From assembly GCF_018687715.1 (NCBI RefSeq), contig NC_056755.1:42792501-42856500 (forward strand): a stretch of 64,000 nt of DNA, written 5' to 3'. Positions 35,965 to 46,945 of this stretch are shown piece after piece (the first letter of the stretch is position 1; each line of letters starts with the position of its first letter). This DNA comes from Carya illinoinensis (lineage: Eukaryota; Streptophyta; Magnoliopsida; Fagales; Juglandaceae). Position numbers and translations under genes: made by a program. Under the pieces are notes generated by a model. The model worked only from the letters and a program-made list of their open reading frames with translations. It searched no databases and was not told where the DNA came from.

Positions 35965-37272
35965 TCAAAACACTTCCCTGGGGTCTTGCACAAGTAAGAT
36001 CTCTTCATGTGGATCAAAGACATTCAGAAATGACTTTAGACGTTGTCCGTTGACAGTGAAGCTATTACCATTCTTCGGATTGACAATGTCTACCGCACCA
36101 TGAGGATGAACGGTCTTTACAATGTACGGCCCACTCCATCGGGATTTCAACTTTCCAGGAAAAATGTGCAAGCGAGAGTTGTAAAGAAGAACTTCCTGGC
36201 CAAGTGTGAAATGCTTTGAATGAATTTTTTGATCATGCAGAATTTTCATGCTTTGCTTTGCAATCTGAACGTTGTCATAAGCATTCCGATGAGCTTCATC
36301 CAATTCATTGATCTGCAATTTTCTCAACTCTGAAACTTCATCAAGTGACATGTTAACATGTTTTATGGCCCAAAGAGCTCGATGCTGAATATCAACAGGT
36401 AAATGACAAGCTTTACCATAAACTAATCGATAAGGAGACATCCCTAGATTTGTTTTAAAAGCTGTCCTATAAGCCCACAAAGTATCAAGAAGTTTAACCG
36501 ACCAATCTTTCCTATTAGGTTTGATGGTTTTCTCTAAAATAATTTTTATCTCTCTGTTTGCCAATTCAGCTTGTCCATTTGTTTGAGGGTGATAAGGGGT
36601 AGAAACTCTGTGTGTAATACCATATTTCTTCACAAGTGTAGAAAATGGTTTGTTGCAAAAATGAGAACCCCCATCACTTATAATAACTTTTGACATGCCA
36701 AAACGAGCAAACAAAGATTGCAAAAATTTTAGAACAACATGATGGTCATTTGTTTTGCAAGCAATGGCCTCCACCCATTTTGAAACATAATCTACAGCCA
36801 ATAGAATATATGTGTTTCCAAAAGAAACTGGAAAATGTCCCATGAAGTCTATTCCCCAACAATCAAAAATTTCTAAAGTAAGAATAGGGGAAAGAGGCAT
36901 AATGTCTCTTTTGCTAATGGATCCCAATTTTTGACAAGGCTCATAAGCCTTACAAAAATTATAAGCATCTTTAAACATGGAAGGCCAGTAAAAACCGCTT
37001 TGCAAAATTTTTGAAACTGTTTTCTTTGCTGAAAAATGACCACCACATGCACCCATATGACAAAATCTCAAAACTGAAGAAAACGCATCATCAGGAATGC
37101 ATCTTCGAATCAATTGGTCCGAATAATATTTAAAAAGATATGGATCATCAAAATAAAAGTGTCGTACCTCAGAGAGAAACCGACGCTTATCTTGGGTGGA
37201 CCATTCAGAAGGCATTCGCTTAGTCACCAGATAATTTACTATGTCAGCATACCAGGGAGCTCTATCAACCAC
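35965..37272 (-). pseudogene. Gypsy integrase (435 codons open)
   Basis: Zinc-binding HHCC region at the N-terminal side ([16 protein letters not shown], then [11 protein letters not shown]). The catalytic core has GIDFMGHFP (first Asp), [11 protein letters not shown] (second Asp) and [12 protein letters not shown] (Glu). The C-terminal region has [12 protein letters not shown], the GPY motif of gypsy integrases. Upstream the frame is continuous with RNase H except for one TGA codon around 37336, so this was part of a single pol polyprotein. The domain is complete and its catalytic triad present, but with no partner domains intact it is a relic. Confidence 0.9.
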
Positions 37273-38989
37273 AAACAGCTGCTCATCCGGGAAACTATCA
37301 TCAAGAGGAAGGCTGACATTTGAAGAAGGAGATGATCACAATCTAGAGAGGTGGTCAGCTACCACGTTCTCAACTCCTTTCTTATCCTTAATGTTAATGT
37401 TGAACTCTTGAAATAAGAGAATCCAGCGAATCAAGCGTGGTTTTGCATCTTTCTTAGCCAACAAATACTTAAGAGCAGAGTGGTCAGTGAAAATAGTAAC
37501 ATGAGAACCAAGAATATAAGTCCGAAATTTATCAAGTGCAAAAACCACTGCAAATAATTCTTTTTCAGTAGTGGTATAATTTTTCTGGACATCATTCAAG
37601 GTTCTACTAGTATAATAAATCACAAATGGCCTATTATCCACCCGCTGCCCCAAAATAGCTCCTAAGGCATAGTCACTAGCATCTGTCATAATCTTAAAGG
37701 GAAGGTCCCACTGCGGAGGTTGCACAATAGGTGCAGTGGTAAGCGATTTCTTAAGGGTATCAAAAGATTTTTCGCACTCATCAGTCCAAACAAATTCAAT
37801 ATCATTTTGTAACAGAGTGCACAAAGGTTTTGCAATAGAACTAAACCCTTGAATAAACCGCCTATAAAAGCCAGCATGACCAAGAAAAGAACGAATATCC
37901 CTAACAGTCCTAAGAATAGGAAGTTTAGATATTAATTCAATCTTTGCCTTGTCAACCTTTATACCCTCAGAAGAAACAATATGCCCCAATACAATGCCTT
38001 GAGTAACCATAAATTGGCATTTCTCCCAATTAAGTAAAAGATTTTTTTCCTCACATCTCTGGAGAATACGTGCCAAATTATGCAAACAACTTTCAAAGGA
38101 TTTTCCAAAAACAAAAAAAATCATCCATGAATATTTCATAAATATCATCAATCATATCAGAAAAAATACTCATCATGCATCTCTGAAAAGTAGCTGGAGC
38201 ATTACACAAACCGAAAGGCATTCTAGTAAAAGCAAAAGTGCCAAAAGGACAGGTGAAAGTGGTTTTCTCCTGATCCTCAGCCGCTACAGCAATTTGATAA
38301 TAACCAGAATAGCCAGCCAAAAAACAATAATATGCATTACCTGCCACTCTTTCTAAAATTTGATCCAAAAATGGTAAAGGAAAATGATCCTTCCTACTGG
38401 CTGAATTAAGTTTTCTATAGTCAATGCACATTCTCCAGCCAGTAACCATTCTAGTTGGAATCAACTCATTTTTATCATTTTTAACAACAGTCAATCCAGA
38501 TTTTTTTGGTACCACTTGAGTTGGACTTACCCACTTACTGTCTGAGATAGGGTAAATGATACCTACTGCGAGTAGTTTAAGCACTTCCTTTTTCACAACT
38601 TCCTTCATGGTAGGATTGAGCCTACGTTGAGCATCACAAACCGGTCTAGCATCATCTTCAAGATGGATTCTATGGGTACATACAGCGGCATCAATGCCTT
38701 TGATGTCGACTATTGTCCAATCAATTGCGCCTCGATGCTTCCTTAATACTTTAATCAACTGGGTTTCATCCTTCTGATTTAGCTTTGAGGAAATCACCAC
38801 CAGAAAAGTGCCTTCTTCAGGACCAAGAAACACATAATTTAAATCTTGAGGAAGTGGTTTCAGCTCCAACTGGGGAACTTCTTCCTCTGAAGATTTAAGC
38901 ATGTCTGGTGGTGGTAGAGCTTCAAACTGGGGTTTCCATCTTGCTCCCGCAAACTGTACTTCAAGTGGTAATAAGAATCTGCAAAACAA
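37273..38989 (-). pseudogene. Gypsy reverse transcriptase and RNase H (one frameshift)
   Basis: RT blocks: WRMCIDYRKLNSASRKDHFP, CFLAGYSGYYQIAV, FGTFAFTRMPFGLCNAPATF, then YEIFMDDFF, the FMDD version of YVDD, near 38100-38160. A frameshift in a run of A's (about 38108-38118) passes to the frame with [16 protein letters not shown] and [16 protein letters not shown]. RNase [19 protein letters not shown], then [16 protein letters not shown], then [10 protein letters not shown], ending in VVADHLSRL before a TGA. Confidence 0.9.
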
Positions 38990-40047
38990 TCAAAAAAATG
39001 AAAGTCATCTTCATTGATATGATCAATTTTCTCATCAAGTAAAAATTCAGGTGTTTGAAAAATATAATCATCATCAGAGAAGGGAGAAGTTGAGCAAATA
39101 AAATCTGTTGGTGTCAAACTCTCCACAGCATTCAAATCACTTGTGTCATCAAAATGTGCTGGCATCTTACAAGCTTTGAAAACGTTCAACTCAAGTGCCA
39201 TGTTTCCAAAGGTAAGCTTCAAAACTCCACTTCTGCAATTGATCAATGCATTTGATGTAGCTAGAAATGGTCTTCCTAGGATGACAGGAGCTTGGTAAAT
39301 AGTGGAGACCGGCTGCTGCATGTCAAGAACCACAAAATTCACTGGGTAGTAGAATTTGTCCACCTGGACCAACACGTCCTCTACAATACCCCTCGGTACC
39401 TTAATTGATCTGTCAGCCAACTGTAGCATGATGGAGGTCTTTTTCAGCTCACCCAATCCCAACTATTCATATACTGAGAACGGTAGCAAGTTCACACTAC
39501 TCCCCAAATCAAGTAAAACTCTCCCAATGCGTGATTCACTAATCATAATAGAAATGTTGGGAGAGTCAGGATCTCCAAAATTCTGAGGAGTCTTGCTCAA
39601 TATCAATGCACTAACTTGCTCCGTTAGGAAAGCTTTATTCTTCAAATTCAGCTTCCTCTTCACTGTGCACAAGTCCTTCAAAAATTTTGCATATGAAGAC
39701 ACTTATTGTATGGCATACAAGAGTGGAATATTGATCTTCACTTGTTTGAAAATCTCTTGAATTTTCGTGTGATACTTGTTCTTTTGGCCAGCTGCCAATC
39801 TCTGAGGATAGGGAACCACAGGTTGGTATCCCTTACTAGTCTCAACATCTACACTCACAGGCTTCTTCAGCTCTGGTCTCACTATCTCTGATTCTTTCTC
39901 AACTTCATCAGTTTCTGTTACATCATCAGGTGTAGGACCAACTACCTGTGTGTCTATAGGCATCTCTGGTTGGGGAACTTCCTTCCCACTTCTTAAAGTA
40001 AGAACTGCCTTCGCTGTCTCAATAACATCCCCTGAGACATTATGCAC
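38860..40047 (-). pseudogene. Gypsy protease and linker region (stops)
   Basis: The linker carries LRSGKEVPQPEMP (about 39970). The protease has VLLDLGSSVNLLPF, where DLGSS is the active-site motif of this group, and VILGRPFLATSNALI further on. Single stops split one frame at about 39703 and 39463; reading on either side is in register. The ORF overlaps the RT frame start by about 130 bases because of a frame change. Confidence 0.85.
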
Positions 40048-40278
40048 TTGCTGTTGTTGCTGCCTGTATACTTAAGGACTAGGCTGAGGCTGTGCTGGAA
40101 ATTTCCCTTTCTCTAGGGTGCTCAAGGTTGTGCTCATCTTATTAATAGTGCCTCGCAACTCATTTATGGCCTGAGTGTTCTGATGATTTGTGGTGGCCTG
40201 AATCTGCATGAATTGCTGAAGTGTATTGGCCATCTGAGCCATACTGTCATCTAGAGTTTTCTTTGCAGATGATGAAGG

Positions 40279-41557
40279 CTAAGAACTCTGTGCAGCTACA
40301 TGAGGCTGAAATCCAGGAGGAGCTACATAAGGATAGCTCTGAGGATTCTGATATGGCGGATACTGGTGCTGAGGAGCACCCAGATTAAATGGATGCTGCT
40401 GAGGTGGTGGGGACCGACCAGGCTGATCATTTCTCCATGAGAAATTTGGGTGATTCCTCCACCCCGGATTATATGTGTTGGAGAAAGGCTGATTTTGTGC
40501 TCTATTAACCAAGTTAGCTGATTGCATCTGCTCAGACCCACCTTCTTGAAATACTGGCATAATCAGGTAGTCTTGGGTCTTATGGTTTGAATCAGCACAT
40601 ATAGAACATGCCTCTAATACTTTCACAGCCTTCACTTTTTCCATTTCCATGACCTCTAGTCTTCTAGTCAATGCAGCTATTCGGGCTTGAACATCAGTGT
40701 CTTCTTTAAGATCATATCTACCCCCTCCAGAAATAGCCCCCAGTGTCTGTGCTGCTAATGGAACTCGATCAGTACAAGTGTTCCACTGTTGTGCGCTCTC
40801 AGCAAGGTAGTCAAAAATGATAGTGCTTCATCAGGTTCCTTGCTGAAGAACTCTCCATTGCACATTGTCTGAATAAACTGCTTGCATTTTGGAGTGAGAC
40901 CAGTGTAAAAATAGCTCACCAACCTCCAAGATTCAAAACCATGATGTGGACAAATGTTCACCAAATCTTTAAATTTTTTCCAACTGGCCTGAAAGGTCTC
41001 ATCAGGTCTCTGATTAAACTGGCTGATTTGCTCTTGCGAAATTGAGTTCTCTGAAAAGGAAAAAAATTTTGTAAGAATTCACGCTGCATATCAGACCAAC
41101 TAGAAATAGAATTAGGCCTCAAAGAATTAAACCAAATCTTCGCTTTATCCTTTAAAGAGAAAGGAAATAAACGAAGTCTAATGAATTCATCAGTAACAAC
41201 CCTAGTGATAAAAGTAGTGCAAGCCAACTCAAAATCTGTCAAGTGCTGGTAAGGACTTTCAGAATCCATCCCGTAGAACTAAGGTATCACTGACATCATG
41301 CCATGCTTAATAGAGAAATTAGATGCATTTTCAGGTAAAACAATGCATGAAGGTGTAGTGGTGCGAGTGGGTTGCAAATAATCCTTAAGAGTGCGTGGAG
41401 CAAGTGCAGCTATGTTTTCTGGTTCAATTTCAATTTTCTCACCTAACTCACTAATAGAAAAGACATCAGAGCTATCTATCTCCAAACTGTGTATACTACT
41501 CTCAACACTCGATGTGACTCTAAGCAACCTATTTGAACTGTCCTTCACCCATGACAT
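40279..41557 (-). pseudogene. Gypsy gag (broken into four pieces)
   Basis: Pieces at 41557-41279, 41269-40958, 40964-40755 and 40671-40279. The retrotransposon gag core is DKAKIWFNSLRPNSISSWSD with FLQNFFPFQRT after it. A nucleocapsid-like region reads CSICADSNHKTQDY: the last Cys of CX2CX4HX4C is replaced by Tyr. A Pro/Gln/Tyr-rich tail follows. The first piece could be the N-terminus of gag or part of the leader. Confidence 0.8.
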
Positions 41558-41620
41558 GAAACATCAGTTTAAATAGCATAACAAAAAAATAACGAGTTTA
41601 AATTTATGCTAAAATACTTT

Positions 41621-41637
41621 CCCCGGCAATGGCGCCA
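41621..41637 (-). other. Primer binding site of the gypsy element (Asp tRNA)
   Basis: On the minus strand: TGGCGCCATTGCCGGGG. Plant tRNA-Asp ends CCCCGGCAACGGCGCCA, so 16 of 17 bases are complementary. This marks the boundary between the 5' LTR (right) and the interior (left). Confidence 0.9.
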
Positions 41638-42900
41638 AAAACTTGACTCACTCAAAAATGAGTAGCACTAAAGCTATCCCAAGTGCAGGAGTATGTCGTG
41701 TAATAATTAGAAATAAATTCCTAAATCGTCTCCTCAGGGAAAGTTATTTAAAAATCAAACTCGTTGAAAATAGTGAAAAACTTCACAAAGAGAAAATAAA
41801 ATGATGGTATGTGCAATGGATGAAAAATGGTACTAGTCATGGACTAGATTCATGTTTTTAGATTTTGATTGTCGGATTGAAATGTAAAGGACTAATAGAT
41901 TAAACTCAGAAATTAATAAAACTAAATTAAGAATTAAACTAAATTATGAAGTAATTGACAAAACATGCACTAAAAATTGAAAAGCCCCAAAATCAATGTT
42001 CTAGGGTTCATCGTTATATTCAAATCACAAATTCTCAAATAAAACCACCGTAATTGTAATCACTATTAAAATGAAAGTTTAACGAAACGATAAAAATAAA
42101 TAACATGAATTAAATGAATAACAAATAAATTACTCAAACGTGTAAATCAAAATTCTCCAAAATAATTCAGAAACTCAAAACTGAAATGAAATAGCAAGTA
42201 GAGAATTGAAAAGATCAAGCCAATTAAATGGAAATGAAGTTTCGAAGTGGTGGAGCAGGCTGAGCTGCAGTGGCAATTGGACCCCTCAAGGAGTTCTTCA
42301 ATCTGCTGCAGTGTGAGTGAATGATTCAGTGAAAATTGTGTAGCTGCGTGAATGATCGATTGTATGAATCTTCCTCTCCGAATCTGAATGAAAAGCAATG
42401 GAAAATAATGAATTCTAATTGTTTCTCTACTCAAAACTGAGTTTTCCAGCCAAAAGTCGGCCATAAGATGTAAAAAATCATTTATATACTCTGACGGCAG
42501 AATAAACCCTGATTTGTAAAATATGATATTCGCTTGAGCGGAGTGTCGAGCGAATACTCCGCTCAAGCGAATATCGAGCGTTCGACTCTGCCTAAGTTCG
42601 CTCGAGTGGCCTGTCGAGCGAACATCGAGCGTTCGACTCTGCCTAAGTTCGCTCGAGCGGCCTGTCGAGCGAACATCGAGCGTTCGACTCTGCCTGAATT
42701 CGCTCGAGCGACCAAATGCCTCCGCTCAAGCGATCTCTTTTCCCGCAACTCGCTCGAGCCGGAAGTCGAGCGTTTGAATCTGTCTGACTTCGCTCGAGCG
42801 GCCACTGTACCATAAACCATATTAATCAACAGTTGATAAAATTAGAGCAGAAATTCATGCTTTTAATCAATTAAAATCACAACTTTGATTTATTCATTTT
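41638..42900 (-). repeat. 5' LTR of the gypsy element (outer end uncertain)
   Basis: Sequence upstream of the primer site on the minus strand. It contains a TATA box (TATATAAATG, about 42481-42490) and, upstream of that, an array of CGAGCG-containing repeats. The 1.2-1.3 kb length is usual for Athila LTRs, but with no second LTR the right boundary is a guess. Open frames inside it (42147-42566 and through the repeats) are not genes. Confidence 0.6.
42530..42800. repeat. 51-base tandem repeats rich in CGAGCG
   Basis: Units containing ATCGAGCGTTCGACTCTGCC followed by TTCGCTCGAGCGGCC recur at about 42572, 42623 and 42674, with degenerate copies on both sides. The period, 51, is a multiple of three, so a repetitive open frame runs through on both strands. 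GCTCGAGCG words are palindromic. The array lies just upstream of the presumed LTR promoter. Confidence 0.88.
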
Positions 42901-43569
42901 TCCATATAAAACCAATGATAAAGTAATGAAAGAATTAATATATATTGGTTCCAAAAGTATTAAAAATGCAATAATTCAACTCAATCACCTGAGTGTCAGC
43001 ATTCCTCTTTAGATAGAAAACGATCCCCTAGGACAACTAACTCTTCAGACACTATAGAGGTAGGTCCTTCCGTTTCGATGGCATCATCATTCTCCATTGT
43101 GTTGGAGGTTAAAGTGGATCGATTAAGAGCAGTAGGGGGCTCCTATATGAAGGAATCATCTGTTCAAACACCACCATAACATTTAGTGAGAGAGTGGGAG
43201 AGAGGTTTGAATTTGAGAGCCACCAATTGTTAAAATGCTTAGGGAAAAGAAATTCCAACTTCTAATTATACAGAACTCAGAATTCCAAACATATCAACAT
43301 TTAGAGCATAATATCCTATTACAGAACCACAAAGATTAACTAACAATCGCTAAATCTATATCTATCTATATATGAACAAAGTCCCCATTGTTTGACACGG
43401 CCGCAATCTATGAAAAGAGAATGGAACAAGCATGGTTAAAAAGCCTAAAGAACGTCCATTAATAGCTATTAGAGTGAGACCGCTAATAGCACTATGCCAA
43501 CAAGTCCACCTCCCATCTGCACGCGGGGGCGCGGGGGGGGGGGGGGGGGGGGGCGCCACGATTCAATCA
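42901..43569. other. Unassigned stretch with poly(G) run
   Basis: Mixed sequence between the gypsy LTR and the LINE remnant. A run of about 24 G's (43529-43552) flanked by GCGGGGGCGCG is the only notable structure. I see no gene. Confidence 0.4.
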
Positions 43570-45306
43570 ATGCCCATAAATCCCCAAACACCTTCTAGTG
43601 AATCAAAAGACATCAATACTTTCTCCATCCTATTTACACAAGGGCAAACTAGTCTGTTATTATAGCGCTCATCTTTCTCAAGTTATCTGATGTTAAGATC
43701 TTTCTTGACACTACCAACCAAACAAAATGCTACCCTTGATTATGCCTTATTTCTCCAAATCTTTTTCAAGGAAAAGAGAGGTCATCTCGAGGGAAAAGTG
43801 CTTGGTAGGAAGACCTGACATAAGAAATCCATCTCTAGGAAGGAATCAGGCACATCAGATCAACTGTATCTCTTCTTTGTGTGAAATATTACAAACGATA
43901 AAGAATAAAGATATCATGCAAAGTTCTGCTATCGAAGCCTCTTTACAATGAGAGATACTATACAATGTCAAGAAAGCTATCATCAACAGCTAGTCTCCAC
44001 ACCATATATCGTGCTAGAATGATCAAAGAAACCAAGCAAAACCCCTGCTCCCCCACCCTCTTCTAATAGAACACCAGCCTCCACAAAACCCACCATATTT
44101 GATTTCTACCACCAATCTCCACAATGCCTCATTGGTATAATACCATAACCACTTACCTACAAGAGTCTTATTACAAAATTACAAATTTCTGCCCCCCCAA
44201 GCCATCCAAATGAGGAGGAGCACAAATTCATACCACTTGACAAGGTGGTACTTGAATTCATCGTTGACTCTCCCCCATAAGAAATCCTACTTTAGTTTTT
44301 TAAGACAATGGAAAATGCAGACAAGAATGGGAAACAATGAAAAATACTTCGCTAGAGTGATCTACGCACCCTTGGATAAATAAAGTCTCCTCCACCTAGC
44401 CAATCAATGCTCCATTTTCTTAAAAATACCATCCCATATGTATTTTGCCTTGTAAGAGCATTGGCAATGACCTAGCCAAATGCCAATGCAAGTTCAAATT
44501 TGAGCTAAATGTGAGAAAAAGCTTCCACATTGGACTAGTCAAAAGTCTAAAACTCAACACTTGAGTTACAGTAAATTATGGGGGCTCTCCATTGTTGAAG
44601 AGTTACTATTCAACCTCTATCCAATTATTTTATTCTTTTCATCAACCTCTCACTCTCTCTTTTAGCACATTGAAATAAATTACCATATTAAAATAAATCA
44701 TATAAGCACTACATTGAAATAAATTGTCACATTTTATTTTTTAATAAAATTATTAATTAATATATGAGTGTATTTATAAAATATAAAAAAATAATAATAA
44801 AATATTATTAAAATATATAATATTATATTATTATTTTATATTTATGATGGCTAGTCCAATGTAGACTAATTTAGCTAAAAATTGATGTTATGACCAAAAT
44901 GTGAGATTCTAACTAAATTTTAGATTTAACAATAGTTAAGCCATTGACAATGCTCTAAGAGGTCCCCAGTGAGAGACCTAGGTACCTTAAAGGCAAAGAA
45001 GACCCCTCGCATCCATTGAAATGAGCCAATCCTCATATATTGTCCATTGCTCCAACCAAGACTAATTCCGATTTATCCAAATTAATTCTCAACCTCAACA
45101 CAACTTCAAAGCATAGAAATAGACAACACAAGCGATGAAATTGATCTGGATAGGCCTCACAAAAGATCAAGGTGTCATTTGTAAAAAAAAAATGGGAGAC
45201 AAAACAAGCTCTTCATTATTCATGGACCCCTCTTAGGAGCCCAGTAGAAGTCTTCTACTCATAGCAATGGGCATCATTTAATTCAATGCCTCCTTGACCA
45301 TTACAA
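43570..45306 (-). pseudogene. L1-type LINE ORF2 remnant (reverse transcriptase C-terminus)
   Basis: Read on the minus strand from the right: EALN-MMPIAMSRRLLLGS, FFTNDTLIFCEAYPDQFHRL (where FADD of the RT active site has become FTND), LRLRINLDKSELVLVGA, then after the inserted [62 protein letters not shown] and finally FPWKKIWRNKA of the zf-RVT domain (about 43750). Order and wording match plant L1 ORF2. Many stops and frame changes and the lost catalytic Asp mean it is dead. The 5' part (endonuclease and most of RT) is absent, as usual for truncated LINEs. Confidence 0.85.
44456..44955. mobile_element. PIF/Harbinger-like MITE with TAA duplication
   Basis: 500 bases. The left end GAGCATTGGCAATGACCTA and right end, reversed, GAGCATTGTCAATGGCTTA form inverted repeats of about 19 bases with three mismatches. 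TAA stands on both sides (44453-44455 and 44956-44958), the 3-base TAA/TTA duplication typical of PIF/Harbinger (Tourist) elements. The AT-rich interior is non-coding. It interrupts the LINE remnant, whose reading is continuous across it. Confidence 0.85.
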
Positions 45307-46011
45307 AGAGTAGGAAGACTTCTCCATAAATTGTAGACAAGTTTGTTTTATTTTTTTTAGACTTAGATATTTTAGAAGGTACATGTTTATGATTGTAGTT
45401 CCCCCCCCCCCCCCCCCTCCCTCCCTGTTTATGATTGTAGTCCCCCCCCCCTTCCCTCCCACACACACACACACATATTCATTTATATCATGATCAAGTT
45501 TCAAACTTAATTTCCACATTGTTTCTTTGTCTGTATTCCACAATTAATGTTTTCTTTAGTCATTGTAATTGAAATTTATTTTAGATGATATAATTGTTTA
45601 CATTTCTTTTTTTGATAAGTAAATGTAAAATCTAAGTTTAAATCAAATGTATAATATAAAGCTACAATTGACTGAAGTTTAACAGAAGTGCTTGGCAATC
45701 TTGGGGGGAGTGCAATGCAAGCTTTTAAGAAGAAGTTCTATTATTCCCAAGGATTACATAATCAGTCAGTTTCTGAGCTAAATCTTGCACCGAAGACATA
45801 ACCTGCTTTGCATTGGTAACTAAATTTATTACATTTTCCCAATCTTCCTTTTCAACTACACTCATCCCGTTAAAAAAAGAGAAAAAAAATCATAAATCCT
45901 ATTTCATTACCATCCATATAAAAGTGATGCCTCAGACAGAAGAAGCAACCTTCTATACAAAGATGAAACTACCATCAATAGTTGGCCCCTCCATAAGTAG
46001 GGTGATCTCCA

Positions 46012-46051
<40 letters not shown>

Positions 46052-46945
46052 TTTAAAGTTCCTAGATAAAAAAAAAAAAAAAAATGCTTAAAGTGCTCAT
46101 CAACTACCTCCTCCAAACATTACTAGATTATTTTAAAACGACACTGATTTGTAAGGATGCTTACAAAAATATTGCCTAATAAACTATTGGTTGGTGTTTA
46201 GGCATTTTGATCATTTCTACAAAATTTAAAATATGATCAAACTTCTTGTTATGGAACTTAACAATGTAAAATGTCTGAAAAAATACATTAGAAGACTTGA
46301 TTCAATTTTGTGAGGCAATACACAAGGGTTTGATCATGTAAGAAAAAGTAAATAAAATACATATGATTTTTTTTTCTTTTTATATATATAAGTAAACTAC
46401 ATATGAAAATATAGTGTCCTACATAGGGAGAAATAAAAAGAAAATAAAAATATATATGAAAATCTAGTGTTTATCCAAAGGGGGAAATTTCTGGAATACA
46501 TTTTGAAGATAATGTAAGCCACTTTATTACAATTTGCCTCCATGATAACAACGGAAACCAATAGCATTGCCAACATCCAATATATGCATATTTTCATTTC
46601 CACCTACAACTAATATAAAGAAGGATGTTGTCATATTGATTATGAATTTTCAAAGAGCACCAATCTCAAATTGCAAGTTCAAACTCCTGAATATTTTGAA
46701 ATTCAGAAACAGTTTGAAAGTCTTTAAGAATTAAGAGACTAAGAGAAGAAGAAATACACTACAACTTTGGTTGCAAACATGAAAGAATTTCCTGGAACGA
46801 ATGATGCATTTGATTTCTAATTCATTTTGGCACCCAGATGACCTTTCCAAAAAACACAAGCATAAGTCATAGGCGCACTAGATTTAGCATGTCACTGAAG
46901 AAAAGTAGTAGTGGCTTCTGTAAATGCTATCTTTAGCTTACCAAT
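45307..46945. other. Spacer with homopolymer runs
   Basis: No supportable gene. Contains poly(C) runs at about 45401-45417 and 45442-45450 with (CA)n after it, a poly(T) run of 30 at about 46018-46048, a poly(A) run at about 46069-46085 and AT-rich sequence. The open frames are repeat-driven or short. The C-terminal exons expected for the lipase pseudogene are not recognised here. Confidence 0.5.

Larger units (their letters stand above)
35831..42900 (-). mobile_element. Athila-like Ty3/gypsy retrotransposon, 3' LTR not found
   Basis: The order gag, protease, reverse transcriptase, RNase H, integrase on the minus strand defines Ty3/gypsy. The gag wording (LRLFPFSLKDKAKIWFNSL), TYNPGWRNHPNFSW and the LRSGKEV linker are typical of the Athila group. 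The primer site is complementary to tRNA-Asp (41621-41637). The 5' LTR must lie to the right of it and probably extends to about 42.9 kb; its outer end is not defined. No copy of it exists left of the integrase, so the element has lost its 3' end. The frame is broken by a handful of stops and frameshifts, but the integrase is open for 435 codons. Confidence 0.88.

Noticed and set aside
42147..42829. Open frames in the gypsy LTR, including a 17-residue repeat protein
   Set aside because: The repeat period of 51 bases keeps the frame open on both strands; the position is upstream of and around the LTR TATA box.
43362..43665. Gly/Pro-run open frames across the poly(G) stretch
   Set aside because: Caused by the homopolymer; no support on either side.
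45278..45543. Glycine-rich frames on the minus strand
   Set aside because: Translation of poly(C)/poly(G) and CA repeats.
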